Of a DNA stretch of 64,000 bases, positions 34,139-45,000 are shown piece after piece; the stretch's first letter is position 1; every line of letters starts with the position of its first letter. The notes beneath the pieces are model-generated. The model was not told the DNA's origin. It ran no database searches and saw nothing but the letters and a program-made list of their open reading frames with translations. Position numbers and translations under genes: made by a program. Source of the DNA: Bemisia tabaci (taxonomy: Eukaryota; Arthropoda; Insecta; Hemiptera; Aleyrodidae); NCBI RefSeq assembly GCF_918797505.1, contig NC_092798.1, positions 4,229,501-4,293,500 on the forward strand. Reading direction: 5' to 3'.

Positions 34139-34930
34139 GATTGCAACGATTCAGCAACTCGGACGATGGTTAAACGATGCAGCAATTCTGAAACTTGATG
34201 CACGTAAAATTAATTTTGGTTTAATAAAAAGAAAACAGATAACGAACGGAAATATCGCGTCGGAATTTTTTTTTATTTTATTTAAAGTCATTCCGAGAAT
34301 TTCTCTGAAACTTCTACAAACCTTGTGTGTAGCTTTTTTTTTTAAAAAAAAATATTGATTAAAAATAAAAAAATGAGTAGAGGTTTGCAACGTTGCAATC
34401 GGAGAAAAGAACACTTTTTTTCCGCGTGTAGGCATCGATTTTTTTTGTCCATTTACGGCAGGCGTAACGAGATAACTATTCGACCACGGGTGTAGGCATA
34501 TTGCCGCTAGCCGAATGGAAGGCGCGTCACACTGCAAACATGACTCCACGTCCACAGCGTTCCCTTTCTTGGCTCGCGCGACGATACAGTCACCGTTGAA
34601 CAAGGATTACGTGTCATCATTCTTGCCTCTCTACTCCGCTTTTTACCATAAGTAAAGTGAAAATGTGTGTCCTCATTGCAACGATTGAGAAACTAAAAGG
34701 ATATTTAATTTTTTTGTTTTGTTACATAAAAAGAAAATAGAATGAATGAGGATATCGCGTCGAAATTTTCGATGCTTACATTTGAGATAAATTAGGAAAA
34801 TTCGTGGAAAAACTGTGTGTAGTTTTTTAAAAACGGTGTACAAAAATAAAACATGAAAATTCGTACACAACGTTGCAATTAGAGACAAATATGCTTTATT
34901 TCGCATGCACCCGTCGGCTTTTGAATCCAT
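34139..34930. repeat. right part of element R
   Basis: Continues the R copy broken by E2. The blocks GATTGCAACGATTCAGCAAC, TGACCACGGGTGTAGGCATA-like and TTTTACCATAAGTAAAG match 14.1-14.4 kb or the X segment. The 150-residue minus-strand frame here has no support. Confidence 0.6.
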
Positions 34931-35129
34931 TCATCTCTTAAATAACTTGAACGTGGTTATTCTACTATTTTTGCGTGTAGCGGCCGTGAGTGGTTGGCGG
35001 CCGCGTAGCGGCTACAGGCCTCTAGTTGAGATATAATTGCGATTTTATGGTGATAAAATTTCGACAAGATTGAGGACAATCGATCTAATTTTGCGCAATT
35101 CTTAACTTCATGTAAAAGTGTCGCAATTT

Positions 35130-35345
35130 TTCCTTTGAAAAATGCTAAATGGGTACACATCTCATTTGCGGTGTTTGAGAATCTCCGGTTCCTTTTTATT
35201 TTTCGAAAAGAGTACAAATGGACATTATTTCTTGAAGTTTTTGCAGAATTTTCTTCGTTCGGAGATGGAAAATCACGGCAATTTTTAAGAATTTCCGTTG
35301 ATCAGTTTTTCGTTCAAAAAATGAAGTATGCCAGGATCCGCTGTT
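35130..35345. repeat. partial TATCGACGG-family MITE
   Basis: ATCTCATTTGCGGTGTTTGAGAATC and the later AATTTTCTTCGTTCGGAGATGG match the interiors of the copies at 22301 and 14460, but the terminal repeats are missing. Motifs are quoted in part only. Confidence 0.5.
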
Positions 35346-35670
35346 ATGTCGTCTTTCTCTCTCGCACTCATTGATCAGAGGCGGTGTTCTTCCGCTCGTC
35401 AAAGGGAGACCTGGCGCACATACACACTTTCGCAAAAAAACAGGCTCCGGCTTGTATTTCAACCGGGGTATTAGTTGAAATTCCTTCGCGACAAAACCAC
35501 TCAAGTGCTCTCTTCATCATCATTAAAATTTTGTTCAATTTTTGAAGCATTTTTCTCTTTTATTCAGAAAAAATAATCTATGAGATGGAATTTGATATTG
35601 GTTATTTTCTGGGGAAAGTTTTTGTCTGAAAATTTGAATTTCAATAAACTGAAGGAGGTTCGTCTATTTA

Positions 35671-36636
35671 CGAGGTCTGTTCGATTAGAAACCGGATTTT
35701 GGTCATAACTACCCCACAATGCGTCCAAATTACGTTTTCTTGAGCTTTTCTGATAGCTGAAAATATACTTAAGAACGCTACATTCACAAGTTTGAAAAAT
35801 CCTGATTAGTGTCGTTGGTATGTGGCTTGAAGTAAGGCAACCTCAAGGTTGTTTTGCGATTTTTATGTTTCACCGAACTTGTCTCTCTTTTTTCGGTCTT
35901 GCACTACATTTTTCAACCCAAGAGGACGATTGGAGTTTCTTCTCCATATCGTAGCCGTACACTTAAGTATTGTCACCGAAAATTATCCTATCCAAAAATG
36001 TAGGATCACTGTTAGAACGTTCAAGCAGCTAAAGGGAAATTGACATTTGGTTGGATTTTCGTTCAACGGACAACAATCAAGCCGGGCAATTGTACCTGAA
36101 ACTCGATGCGTGTCTAAATATTCTATCAAAATTGTATGTACAGAGCCTTCAGAAATATTACTCTGTTCAACAAGCTCGAAACGACCGTTTTCGAGCACTT
36201 TTGCCCGCATTTCTTCCACGTAACAAATGTCAGTTGCCGTTGAGGGTCGATTCCCATGCACCTCATCTTTGACGAACTCCTGACCAGTTTTGAATCGTTT
36301 AACCCATTCAAAACAGTGGGAACATCTCATACAATGATCATGGTAAACTTTACTTAGCATATACCAAAAGTTTCGGTACAAGGTATACAGAGTTTAAAAC
36401 AAAATTTAATGTTGAATCTTTGCTCTATCAGAGATCGCATGATGAAAATCGCAAAACGCACCTGACTTACTCGTATTCAAGATGACACAGAATCAACACT
36501 GATCAAAATAACAAAATCTGTGAACGTATCGTTCTTAAGTATATTTCCAGCTACCAGGAAAGTTCAAGAAAACCTAATTTGGACGCATTGTGGGCTAGTT
36601 ATGACCAAAATCCGGTTTCTAATCTAACAGACCTCG
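35671..36636. mobile_element. deleted mariner-like element, 115-bp TIRs
   Basis: Inverted ends CGAGGTCTGTTCGATTAGAA and TCTAATCTAACAGACCTCG continue for about 115 bp, including GGACGCATTGTGGG and its complement. TA flanks both sides (35669-35670 and 36637-36638), as for Tc1/mariner. The interior retains a fragment of a transposase gene on the minus strand. Confidence 0.88.
35983..36381 (-). pseudogene. mariner-like transposase N-terminal fragment
   Basis: A 132-codon open stretch. SHCFEWVKRFKTGQE followed by GNRPSTAT is the classical end of the mariner N-terminal helix-turn-helix region, where FEWxxRFKxG and GRPST occur. It continues with a weaker match around YLDTHRVSGTIARL. The catalytic DD34D part is absent, so it cannot encode a working transposase. 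Relict of the element at 35671-36636. Confidence 0.8.
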
Positions 36637-36876
36637 TATATTTGATTAAATTAAAAAAATATCAAACTTTCAGAATAAACGATGATATATTATTTTACTC
36701 GATGGTCTCGACCACCTCTTCCGTAGAAGACATCATACTCTCGGGGAGTATTACTTTTTCTGTAGTTATTTTTAGGATTTAGAGAGGATAATTTAAATAA
36801 AACAAATGTTACACATACTTTAGGGGATACCTAAGCGGATGGTGAATGTATTGCTGTGGTACATTTTCGAAATTTA

Positions 36877-37862
36877 CATAGGCTGTCCCAAAACAACTGA
36901 GAGTAAGTCTGTATTTCAGAAACAATAATAGATATTGAAACGCGGTTTGTGGGAGGTTGTAGCTCATATTCTTAGCTATTCAACGAGCCCAAGATTTGCT
37001 ATTTTGGTCAAAATTTCGCTGAGTTACAGCAATTTTTTGGAGCCGTGTAAAATAGAACCCTACAGGATTTTTGAGTATCTTTTTCCTTGTCTGAACTGTT
37101 GTTCCGAGATCGCAACTTTGCGGATCACGTTGGCACTGGTCTAGATGCAAGTTCTAACATGTTTGCATGTGCTTTCATTGCATACCAGAGTTTTCTTCAA
37201 CTTCCCAGCTCAGTGAAGCCAACATTGTCTAGCGTTTATGACACGTATTCTCGTTTGGTGCAATGAGTTCGCCCGCGGAGCTGAAACAAGAGCAACGCTA
37301 TGCCATCCGTTACTGTGTTTACCAAGGTTCAACTGTCTCTGATACCGTGAAAGAGATGTTAGTTGCTTATGGAGAAAATCGACTTGGGGAGAGCACCATT
37401 TATCGGTGGCATGCAGCTTTTTCCGAGGGTCGCGAGTCGGCGGCTTTGATTCCGCATGGCGGCCGGCCGTCAACTTCTGCGGCGGAGGAAGAAAGTGTCA
37501 TTAACGCTGGACAATGTTGGCTTCCCTGAGCTGGAAAGTTGAAGAAAACTCTGGTATGCAATGAAAGCACATGCAAACATGTTAGAACTTGCATCTAGAC
37601 CAGTGCCAACGTGATCCGCAAAGTTGCGATCTCGGAATAACAGTTCAGACAAGGAAAAAAATACTCAAAAATCCTGTAGGGTTCTATTTTACACGGCTCC
37701 AAAAAATTGCTGTAACTCAGCGAAATTTTGACCAAAATAGCAAATCTTGGGCTCGTTGAATAGCTAAGGATATGAGCTACAACCTCCCACAAACCGCGTT
37801 TCAATATCTATTATTGTTTCTGAAATACAGACTTACTCTCAGTTGTTTTGGGACAGCCTATG
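36877..37862. mobile_element. mariner-derived fold-back element, about 350-bp TIRs
   Basis: Ends CATAGGCTGTCCCAAAACAA and its complement, flanked by TA (36875-36876, 37863-37864). The arms are nearly identical over about 350 bp (for example both hold GAACTTGCATCTAGACCAGT or its complement). The middle 280 bp is a transposase fragment. The insertion interrupts a dispersed repeat whose uninterrupted relative is at about 43050-43100. Confidence 0.9.
37263..37529 (+). pseudogene. mariner-like transposase N-terminal fragment
   Basis: The frame starts MSSPAELKQEQRYAIRYCVY and contains STIYRWHAAFSEGRESAAL and GGRPSTS, the helix-turn-helix half of a mariner-type transposase. It then runs straight into the inverted arm after about 80 codons. 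The catalytic domain is missing. It keeps a good initiator ATG and no internal stop, which is unusual for a decayed fragment. Confidence 0.82.
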
Positions 37863-37864
37863 TA

Positions 37865-38125
37865 GATAACGTTCGATGTTATTTGTTACGTGGTAAATCC
37901 AGAAAATCCCGATTTTTCAACGCCTCATCAGTTATTGCATCAAGTCACTAAGTGATCACGCGTCAAACGCCGTGTACTGGATGATGATACAAATATTTTA
38001 ACTTCCCTGTAATGTGGTTTGGTATCATCCTCATTTGAAGGCGCTTCCGATTTTCAGGCATTCTGCTCGGTTGCTTGGACAAGTTTGTAACTTTCTTGCG
38101 TGTCATCCAAAATTACTGTGCTTAC
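37865..38125. repeat. dispersed unit related to the 43-kb tandem pair
   Basis: Shares TGATGATACAAATATTTTAA, TTGGTATCATCCTCATTTGA and other blocks with 43062-43351 and 43352-43632. The fold-back mariner at 36877-37862 sits at its left edge. Confidence 0.75.
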
Positions 38126-38126
38126 A

Positions 38127-38335
38127 TGCTGCCGTGCTTAGGATAAACGCCTTCTGAACATTCCGATGTTGCCATATTTTCCCTAATAAAATTTGTATTT
38201 GTTAGGGACGTCATGAATTTTTTTCTTCGCAATGTTCGAATACTTTGGATCAAATTGCGAATAGAAGCCTCTAAAATGTTGGAGAGAACATATTTTTGGA
38301 AAAATGCGATTTTTATCGAGTTCAACCTCAAAACT
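38127..38335. repeat. CTGCCGTGC MITE fragment (left part)
   Basis: CTGCCGTGCTTAGGATAAAC and then ATGTTGCCATATTTTCCC mark the left end of the family. The right terminal repeat is not present. Confidence 0.6.
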
Positions 38336-38670
38336 GGATTTTGAAATTTCGATGGAAAACCGAGTTTCTTTAAGAGTCAGGTAAGTAGATCGATTTTAGC
38401 CAAAAATAACGAAGATTCTTGCAGAAAAGAGGTCTGCTAATAGCAGAATTTCCTACTAATTTCTTACATAGAAAAGTTTTCGTCAAAACTTTCAAATTTC
38501 AATTAACTGTAGGCTAGGAGATTTGCCTGTTTATTTCTGATGACCAAAAAAGTCAACTTCGCTATTAGAGCGCCCACCGAAGGCTTAAAACGGGCCGTGG
38601 ATATGACGTCTTTTCACGATCAGCCGCATAGGTTCCATTATTCATAGCAAATTTTTAACTTCCTCGAATT

Positions 38671-41600
38671 TTTTTTTTTTTTTTTTTTTTTTGTAGTTTT
38701 TCCGGGAGAAAAAGTGGCGAATCTTTGCGAAGATATGACAATTTAAGCAACTTACTTCACCGGCTGTGGTAAACCAAAGTCGGGGATTTCGATTTCCATC
38801 CGTTTCGCGCTACTACCCCAACATGGGGTAGGTTTCGGCCAGATGGTCCTCTAGTTGGTTAAACTATCATATGTTGGTTTGGCTCTCAATTTAAGTAGAA
38901 TGCTTTGATCAGAAGCTGGCTAAGGAGATCGGGGACCGAGATCGAGCCGACCAACTAAACCAAACTCACGGCTGCATGTCTGCCCGGATAACGCCGGAAT
39001 CATCCCCATTGAGGGATATTTCTCCGGCTGCAACACTGTGAGGTGTTGAGGTATTGAGGTTGGAACTGTGCCTCATTTTAAGGCGAATTACTTTCGTTAT
39101 ATAGGAGTGAACTTTATTCCAGAGTTCTTTGGAGTCTAGCATGAGGGACATAATATTTTCAGGGGAAATTGCACTGTTTAGTTCTTTTTCGAGATTGGTT
39201 CTGAGATTTTTCACAGAGTCGCAGCCGAAGAAAGCGTGTTCCGGCGTATCCTCGGCAGACAGGCATAGGGCACATAAGGGGGAGGGAGTTAATTTAAATC
39301 TATTAAGGTAGCTGTTAAAAGAACCGTGACCCGACATGAACTGCGATAAGAAGAAATCTGCTTCTCCATGGGTCCTCTCCATCCAGATTTGCAATGAAGG
39401 AAGGAGTCTATGCAGCCAGCGATCATCTTGATTTCCAGTACATGTCCAACGAGTATTCCATCTCCTGTTAATGTCTACCTCGATTTCCAATTTATCCTCT
39501 TCTTTTTTAATTTGGCGGAGTTTTCGTTCAATCAGCAAGTCCGTTGGGGGGATGTCCGTTAAAATATCCAAAACTGAGTTGCTCACCGTCCTGTATGCGC
39601 AGCATAACCCTCTTTTGAGCGGCCTGATGGTTGTTGTAATTAGTTTGATATTCTTTTTCTTGTTGCAGCTTGCAGACCATATCTCTACCCCATACCATAA
39701 GATGGAAAGTATGGCGTATACGATTAGTCTTCTCTTCAAAAAAGAGGGCCCGTCAATGTTTGGCATTATCGAGCGAAAGTGATTAGTCACTTTCTTCGCC
39801 TTTTCGCACACTGTCTTGAGGTGGTGGGACATGCTCAGACCCTTGTCTAGAAAGAAGCCAAGGTATCTGAGCGATGTCCCCACCTCTAAGATCTGACCGT
39901 CTACTGATATCTGCGCTTCTACCCGATCTTTCTTCTTGCCCTCCAAGATGAGTGACTCGGTCTTGCTGCGTTCCATTTTGAGATCTCTTTTCTTTAACTG
40001 CTTGTTTGTTTGTGCTGTTATCCTGTTACTGTCGTGGAGAAGGGTTTGCTTATTTTTTGTGATCAATACGATAAGCATGTCATCCGCGTATGCAATTTTT
40101 TCAGCATGAGGATCAGTTTTACTTTTAATTATAGGATCGTACACAATGTTCCAAAGAAGAGGGCCAATGATACTACCCTGGAAGCTGCCGGCGGTCACTT
40201 TAAAGATCAGGTCGCCAGATTCGACGTATCTCTCCTTCAGGTAACTCTGCATGATAGAAATCAGGTATTTGGGCACATGTTGTTTTTCCAGTTCTGAAAT
40301 GATGTCGGTCCAGCGGAGGCTATTAAAAGCGTTCTTTACGTCGATGCCAATTAGGCAGAGCATGCTACGCTTGTTATAAGGGGTTTTCCGGTTATTTTCG
40401 TAAAGTTCTATAACGCGTTTCATTGCTTGTACTGTAGAACGACCTTTGCGGAACCCATATTGTCTATCGGAGAGTGTGACCGATTCCAATAGCCTTTCCT
40501 GCAACACATATTCCAAAATCTTGGAAAATGCGTTCAGAATGCATATTGGACGGTACTTCTTTGGGTCTGTTGGTTTTTTCTTCGTTTTCTCCAAAAGAAC
40601 AAGTCTCGCCTTCTTCCATTCCGCTGGAAACATTGAATTCTTTATCATATTATCTACCATAGATCTTACTTTCTCTAAGTTATTCGTAATAAAAAGCTTG
40701 ACTAGAATTTGAGGTATTGCATCAGGTCCCGGAGATTTGTTCGCTTTGAGTTTTTTCAGTGAATTTATGATTTCTTCCTTGGATACTGAAGGAATATCTT
40801 CTGTGTTGAACTCTGGCTTGGTCCACTCGTGTTCGGGATGAGCTGGAAATAGATCCTTGATGATTCCGATGGACTCTTCATTGGATATCGTACTGGTGTC
40901 GAAAGATATTGGGCTTTTAAGTTTCTTTGCCGCAATTTTATAGCCTTTACCCCATATATCGTTATCGAGGTCTAGGATCATCTCTTTCCATTTACTTCGT
41001 TTTGATTCTGTGATCTCCTTTTCAATTGATTTCCTGTTTTCTGAGAGTTTGACTTGTAGGATTGAGGTGGGTCTCTTGAGATTCCGGAAATGTCTAATTT
41101 TGGATCTAATTCTCTGATTGGCTTTACTTAGTTTTTTAATTTTTTGATTCCACCAGTAGACGGGTTTAAAGGCATTTTGATCCTTTCTTGAAAAAACTGC
41201 ATCAGCACTTTCAGAGATAATTTTGGTGCAAGATTCTGGTGTTAGCGAATCGGTTTCTTTTTCAGTCCTTATCTTCACTTCTCGGCTGAAATCTTTATAT
41301 TTAGAAGGGTTTAAGAACCAGCCTAAAGGTTTAGAAATAAAATTCGCCGTTCCTTCATTCTCCCTGTATGTGATAAGTACCGCTTTATGGTCGCTAAGGA
41401 CTTCGTCGTCCATGACTTCTATTTTCAGATCCTTAAAGACATCCTCAGTAGCAAAGATCAGATCAATGACAGATTCTCCCCGGTGTCCAATGAATGTAGG
41501 AGTAAAATTGTCAGGGTCGTTAAGGCATTGGAGGTTGTTACTGACCATCCAATCATAGACAATTTTGCCTCTGACGTTGGTTTCAATGTCGCCCCATGAG

Positions 41601-42376
41601 GTCGATCTGCTATTGAAATCGCCGACTATGATCGTCTTCCCCATGTTCTCTTTCAAGATTCGTTCTATTTTCAGAAGAGAAAGTTCAAGCTCTTGTTTAG
41701 AGTCTTTGGAATTAAGATAGCAGCAAATTATGGCAAGGTCTTTCCATTTAAAGTGGCAAAAATTTCTATCCTTGCCCCATCTGTCTGGTGCTCCAATCAG
41801 ATGACGATTAGTTTTAACTGCTACTTTGTTGTCCTCTGATGTAAAATAGTTTTCTCTGATGCTTTTCTTCATGTTTGGTTCTGTAAGGAGAATCATTCCT
41901 ATTTTGTTAATGGAAGCTAAATTGTTGATGATGTCCATGCTATTGATTCTTTTCTTAGTATTACTAAGGATAGCTTTGAATCCTAGTTCTTTGTCCGATG
42001 TTGTGCTTCTCATAGTGTCCAAGGCGGATGGGGTGTAGGCATTATTGCTGGTCGACTCTTTAGAAGGCGTTTTATAAGGCTCTAGGGTTCCTGTAATGTT
42101 GTTTTTGATAAAGAATTTTATTTCTTCAGTTAGTTGATCTGATAAGTTACTGTCCTCATCTGATTCACCGAGTTCTCCGAAATAGTCAACGATATTTTCC
42201 TTGCGAGTTCTCTTTCGGTTCCTAAGTTGAGGTCCGCCATGGTCGGATACATAGGGTAGAAAGTTATCTTCATCATCATATAAAGTGCGGAAAGAAGGTG
42301 AAGATAGAGTCTCGTCCTCCGTGTCTTCTTTGTCTATGGCGTTTTTCGGTAATATCTCGGACAGTCGATTCAGGTG
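38671..42376 (-). mobile_element. R1-clade non-LTR retrotransposon, 5'-truncated
   Basis: On the minus strand the element ends in a poly(A) tail (T run 38671-38692). A 14-bp target-site duplication AACTTCCTCGAATT borders it at 38657-38670 and 42377-42390. The 5' end falls inside an open frame, as expected from incomplete reverse transcription. The site is not 28S rDNA, so this is not a site-specific R1, although the protein is of that clade. Confidence 0.9.
38966..42022 (-). CDS. retrotransposon endonuclease-reverse transcriptase (ORF2-type)
   Basis: A frame of 1018 residues without stop or frameshift. The apurinic-type endonuclease is at the N-terminus: TEPN (47-50), VGDFNSRSTSWGD (133-145), SVIDLIF (184-190), LSDH (209-212). 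The reverse transcriptase follows: KSPGPDAIP (429-437), RPICIL (491-496), GFRKGRST (523-530), DVKNAFNS (561-568), the catalytic YADD (645-648). The C-terminus has GHGSFNSYL and a C-x2-C-x8-H-x4-C knuckle (CALC...HAFFGC), typical of R1-clade proteins; no RNase H is seen. It nicks target DNA and copies its RNA into the site. The frame is open upstream to 42376 without ATG, so the product was probably longer. The usual QGS motif reads SFQGS. Confidence 0.92.
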   Translation of the reverse strand: MDTMRSTTSDKELGFKAILSNTKKRINSMDIINNLASINKIGMILLTEPNMKKSIRENYFTSEDNKVAVKTNRHLIGAPDRWGKDRNFCHFKWKDLAIICCYLNSKDSKQELELSLLKIERILKENMGKTIIVGDFNSRSTSWGDIETNVRGKIVYDWMVSNNLQCLNDPDNFTPTFIGHRGESVIDLIFATEDVFKDLKIEVMDDEVLSDHKAVLITYRENEGTANFISKPLGWFLNPSKYKDFSREVKIRTEKETDSLTPESCTKIISESADAVFSRKDQNAFKPVYWWNQKIKKLSKANQRIRSKIRHFRNLKRPTSILQVKLSENRKSIEKEITESKRSKWKEMILDLDNDIWGKGYKIAAKKLKSPISFDTSTISNEESIGIIKDLFPAHPEHEWTKPEFNTEDIPSVSKEEIINSLKKLKANKSPGPDAIPQILVKLFITNNLEKVRSMVDNMIKNSMFPAEWKKARLVLLEKTKKKPTDPKKYRPICILNAFSKILEYVLQERLLESVTLSDRQYGFRKGRSTVQAMKRVIELYENNRKTPYNKRSMLCLIGIDVKNAFNSLRWTDIISELEKQHVPKYLISIMQSYLKERYVESGDLIFKVTAGSFQGSIIGPLLWNIVYDPIIKSKTDPHAEKIAYADDMLIVLITKNKQTLLHDSNRITAQTNKQLKKRDLKMERSKTESLILEGKKKDRVEAQISVDGQILEVGTSLRYLGFFLDKGLSMSHHLKTVCEKAKKVTNHFRSIMPNIDGPSFLKRRLIVYAILSILWYGVEIWSASCNKKKNIKLITTTIRPLKRGLCCAYRTVSNSVLDILTDIPPTDLLIERKLRQIKKEEDKLEIEVDINRRWNTRWTCTGNQDDRWLHRLLPSLQIWMERTHGEADFFLSQFMSGHGSFNSYLNRFKLTPSPLCALCLSAEDTPEHAFFGCDSVKNLRTNLEKELNSAISPENIMSLMLDSKELWNKVHSYITKVIRLKMRHSSNLNTSTPHSVAAGEISLNGDDSGVIRADMQP

Positions 42377-42772
42377 AACTTCCTCGAATTGAAATTGTAG
42401 TAATTTCGACCATATATAGGTGTTGAAATATCGTTCAAAAATTCAAAATTCCACGCTCTAGATGGTCGTCCGGGGGAAATGGCGACGGACCATAGACACA
42501 ACGTCCTTTTACGACGAGTCAGGCTCCATTATTTGTGGCGAGTTTTTAACTTAGATATATAAACAGTGGATTGTGTCCAGATAGTGCTGCAAATTCGGCT
42601 TCTTCTCTCATTCGATCCCATGTAAAATATTCACATTTTATTGCACAACCTAGGCAACCTTGATGGCGGAAGCCCGATCCGGAGTACGGAAAGGCTGCAT
42701 CACCGAAAATATCGAATCGAATCGAAATAACGCGTAAACGTGCCTCACCGTCGCGCAAGACGAGTGGATCGC

Positions 42773-43017
42773 ATTTAGAAAAAAGGAACCAGCGAAGTTA
42801 CAGTGTTTTCAAATTGGGCAACTTCTCCATTTCTTTTAAAAAATACTTAGTATGTACAGTATTAAAATTAACACAGTTATTTTCCTTTAAAATTAACCAT
42901 TTTATAGTGGGAAGCCAAAACTATTTGCGGTTCTAGGATGCTTTTTAGATATTTTGAAGGAGCAACATTTTTACAACACTGTAATTGCGCTGGTTCCTTT
43001 TTGCTATAGATGCGATC
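42773..43017. repeat. MITE, diverged TGGACCGCG family
   Basis: The left GCATTTAGAAAAAAGGAACC and the right GGTTCCTTTTTGCTATAGATGC are inverted. The inner block GTTACAGTGTTTT pairs with AACACTGTAATTGC. Confidence 0.6.
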
Positions 43018-43061
43018 CAAGTGATGAGCGGATAAGCGAGGTCTTCCTGTGGCACATATTC

Positions 43062-43632
43062 AAAATTTGGATGACGTCCGATGTCGATTTGCCGAGTGGT
43101 CACTGGTCAATGCTCATCCAGAATATCGCGATTTTTCAACGCCTCATCACTCATCAGTCGCTGCATTTGCAAATCACTAACAATAAGTGGACACTCGTCA
43201 AAACGCCGTGTATCGAGTGATGATACAAATATTTTAACTTCCCTGTATTGTGGTTTGGTATCATCCTCATTTGAAGGGGCCTCTGATTTTCAGGCTTTCT
43301 GCTCGCTTGCTTCGGCATGTTTGTAACTTTCTTGCATGTCATACCTAATTACAGAATTTCAAAATTTGGATGACGTTCGATGTTGATTTGTCGCGTGTCG
43401 TCCAAAAAATCGCGATTTTACGACGCCACATCAGTCGCAACATCTGCAAATCACTAACAATAAGTGGACACTCGTCAAAACGCCGTGTATCGAATGATGA
43501 TACAAATATTTTAACTTCCCTGTATTGTGGTTTGGTATCATCCTCATTTGAAGGCGCCTCTGATGTTCGGGCTTTCTGCTCGCTTGCTTCGGCATGTTTG
43601 CAACTTCCTTGCGCGTCATACAAAAGTACAGA
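43062..43632. repeat. tandem pair of about 285-bp units
   Basis: Two adjacent units (43062-43351 and 43352-43632) share almost their whole length, for example CAAATCACTAACAATAAGTG and CTTTCTGCTCGCTTGCTTCG. A third, more diverged unit is at 37865-38125. Confidence 0.85.
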
Positions 43633-43857
43633 ATCTATATACATACTGCCGTACTGAGGAAAAACTTCTTTTGAGGAGGGACGCCGTAAAAACAATAGAA
43701 TGATGCCAAATATCTCCAAATAAAATATTTTTATTTAATAGCTTTTGAAAAGCGCCCTCTGATCCTCTGAAGCTCATTGCATTCTAGGGTTTGTTTGAAC
43801 TGGTCTTTGAAAGCTCAGGCGGGAAAGGCCCAATACTGACGAGCCGATGCAAGAGCA

Positions 43858-44312
43858 GCGGGCCGATTATTGGCATTGACAGACAAAGCTGTAGACAAAG
43901 CTATAGATAGAGAGGAGAAAGTGGAACTGGAGCAGTGGCGTGACGTGCTTTACGATGTATCGATTGTTATGCCATTTAAACCTATGGAAAAGGATCGATA
44001 ATCAGGGTGTTCGCAACGAACACCTTATTAATTGATTCTTTACCATAGATTTAAATGGTAGAACAATCGATATATCGCAAAGCACACCACGCCACTGAAC
44101 TGGAGCTGTCCTATAGATGAAAATGGGTGATTGCTATAGACTAAGGGATGATGAGCTAACTACAGTGTCTCTCGTGAGTTTCTGTTAATTAAATAGCGTT
44201 CTATATGTTTCCTATTGTCCATTGCGACCGCTCGCTCCCATCGATAAGATCGCGCTCCACTTTCTCTCTATCTGTTTTTGTCTATCGCTTTGTCCATCAA
44301 TAAAATAGGTAC
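43858..44312. repeat. MITE, GCGGGCCGATTATTG family, with nested hAT MITE
   Basis: The left end GCGGGCCGATTATTGGCATT is followed by GACAAAGCTATAGATAGAG. The right side holds the inverted CTCTATCTGTTTTTGTCTAT, but the terminal repeat itself is lost. The hAT MITE at 43933-44097 is inserted in it. Confidence 0.7.
43933..44097. repeat. hAT-type MITE, third copy with 8-bp TSD
   Basis: CAGTGGCGTGACGTG to CACACCACGCCACTG, 165 bp, flanked by a perfect AACTGGAG (43925-43932 and 44098-44105). Same family as 9968 and 13164. Confidence 0.93.
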
Positions 44313-44454
44313 TCAAGCACAAGGAAACTTGAAAAGTCAAGAGGATGAGGCTCCTAATTGGCCGGCAATAAATTGATTCGTTCGGGAGCGACAGGAAATT
44401 AGCGAGAGCTCTGTTCCCACTCCAATCCGAAACTTATCTCGAGGCAAAGTCGGT

Positions 44455-44688
44455 GCACAGTGGATCGAGTCATTAAGAGAGGTCGGACAAAATTTGGAAA
44501 CTTTAAACGCTGTTAACTCCGTTTAGACAAAATTTTGAGGTTCTAAGAGTGGTTCCATTGGTTCCCTCGTGAATTTTCTTTCGGACACTCCCCTTAAAAT
44601 TTAAAATGTGACAAATATAACATCGAAATTTGCAATTATTGTCAAAAATTTCATTTGCGACCTCTCTGATTGACTCGATCCACTGTGC
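44455..44688. repeat. MITE, GCACAGTGGATCGAGTC family, second copy
   Basis: Inverted ends GCACAGTGGATCGAGTCATT and TGACTCGATCCACTGTGC. The interior matches 6511-6745 nearly throughout (GGACAAAATTTGGAAACTTT). Confidence 0.88.
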
Positions 44689-45000
44689 GGCGGAGCGGGT
44701 TGCATCACGCAATCCTGAAGGCGAACTTTCCCTGGGCGAGCAACGGGTGCACAGATCAACGAAAACGATAAACGGCCGCCGTGTACTTTTTAATACTCGT
44801 CAACTTCCCAATGTTTCGTGTGTAGGCATACGAATCGGTCTACGTCAAAACCCAACAAGCCGATTATCTCATGAGCCCTGGGGTCTACGAGGAATGCTTG
44901 CACTCCTGGTTGCATCGGATAATGGACATGGTGGCCTCAGTCATCGACCGATTCACATGCTCCAGTTTTTTTCCGCCATCCCAGTTCCTCCTGTCATGCA

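Noticed and set aside
34151..34603. 150-codon minus-strand open frame
   Set aside because: It lies within repeat R sequence shared with 14.1-14.4 kb, where the frame is not kept.
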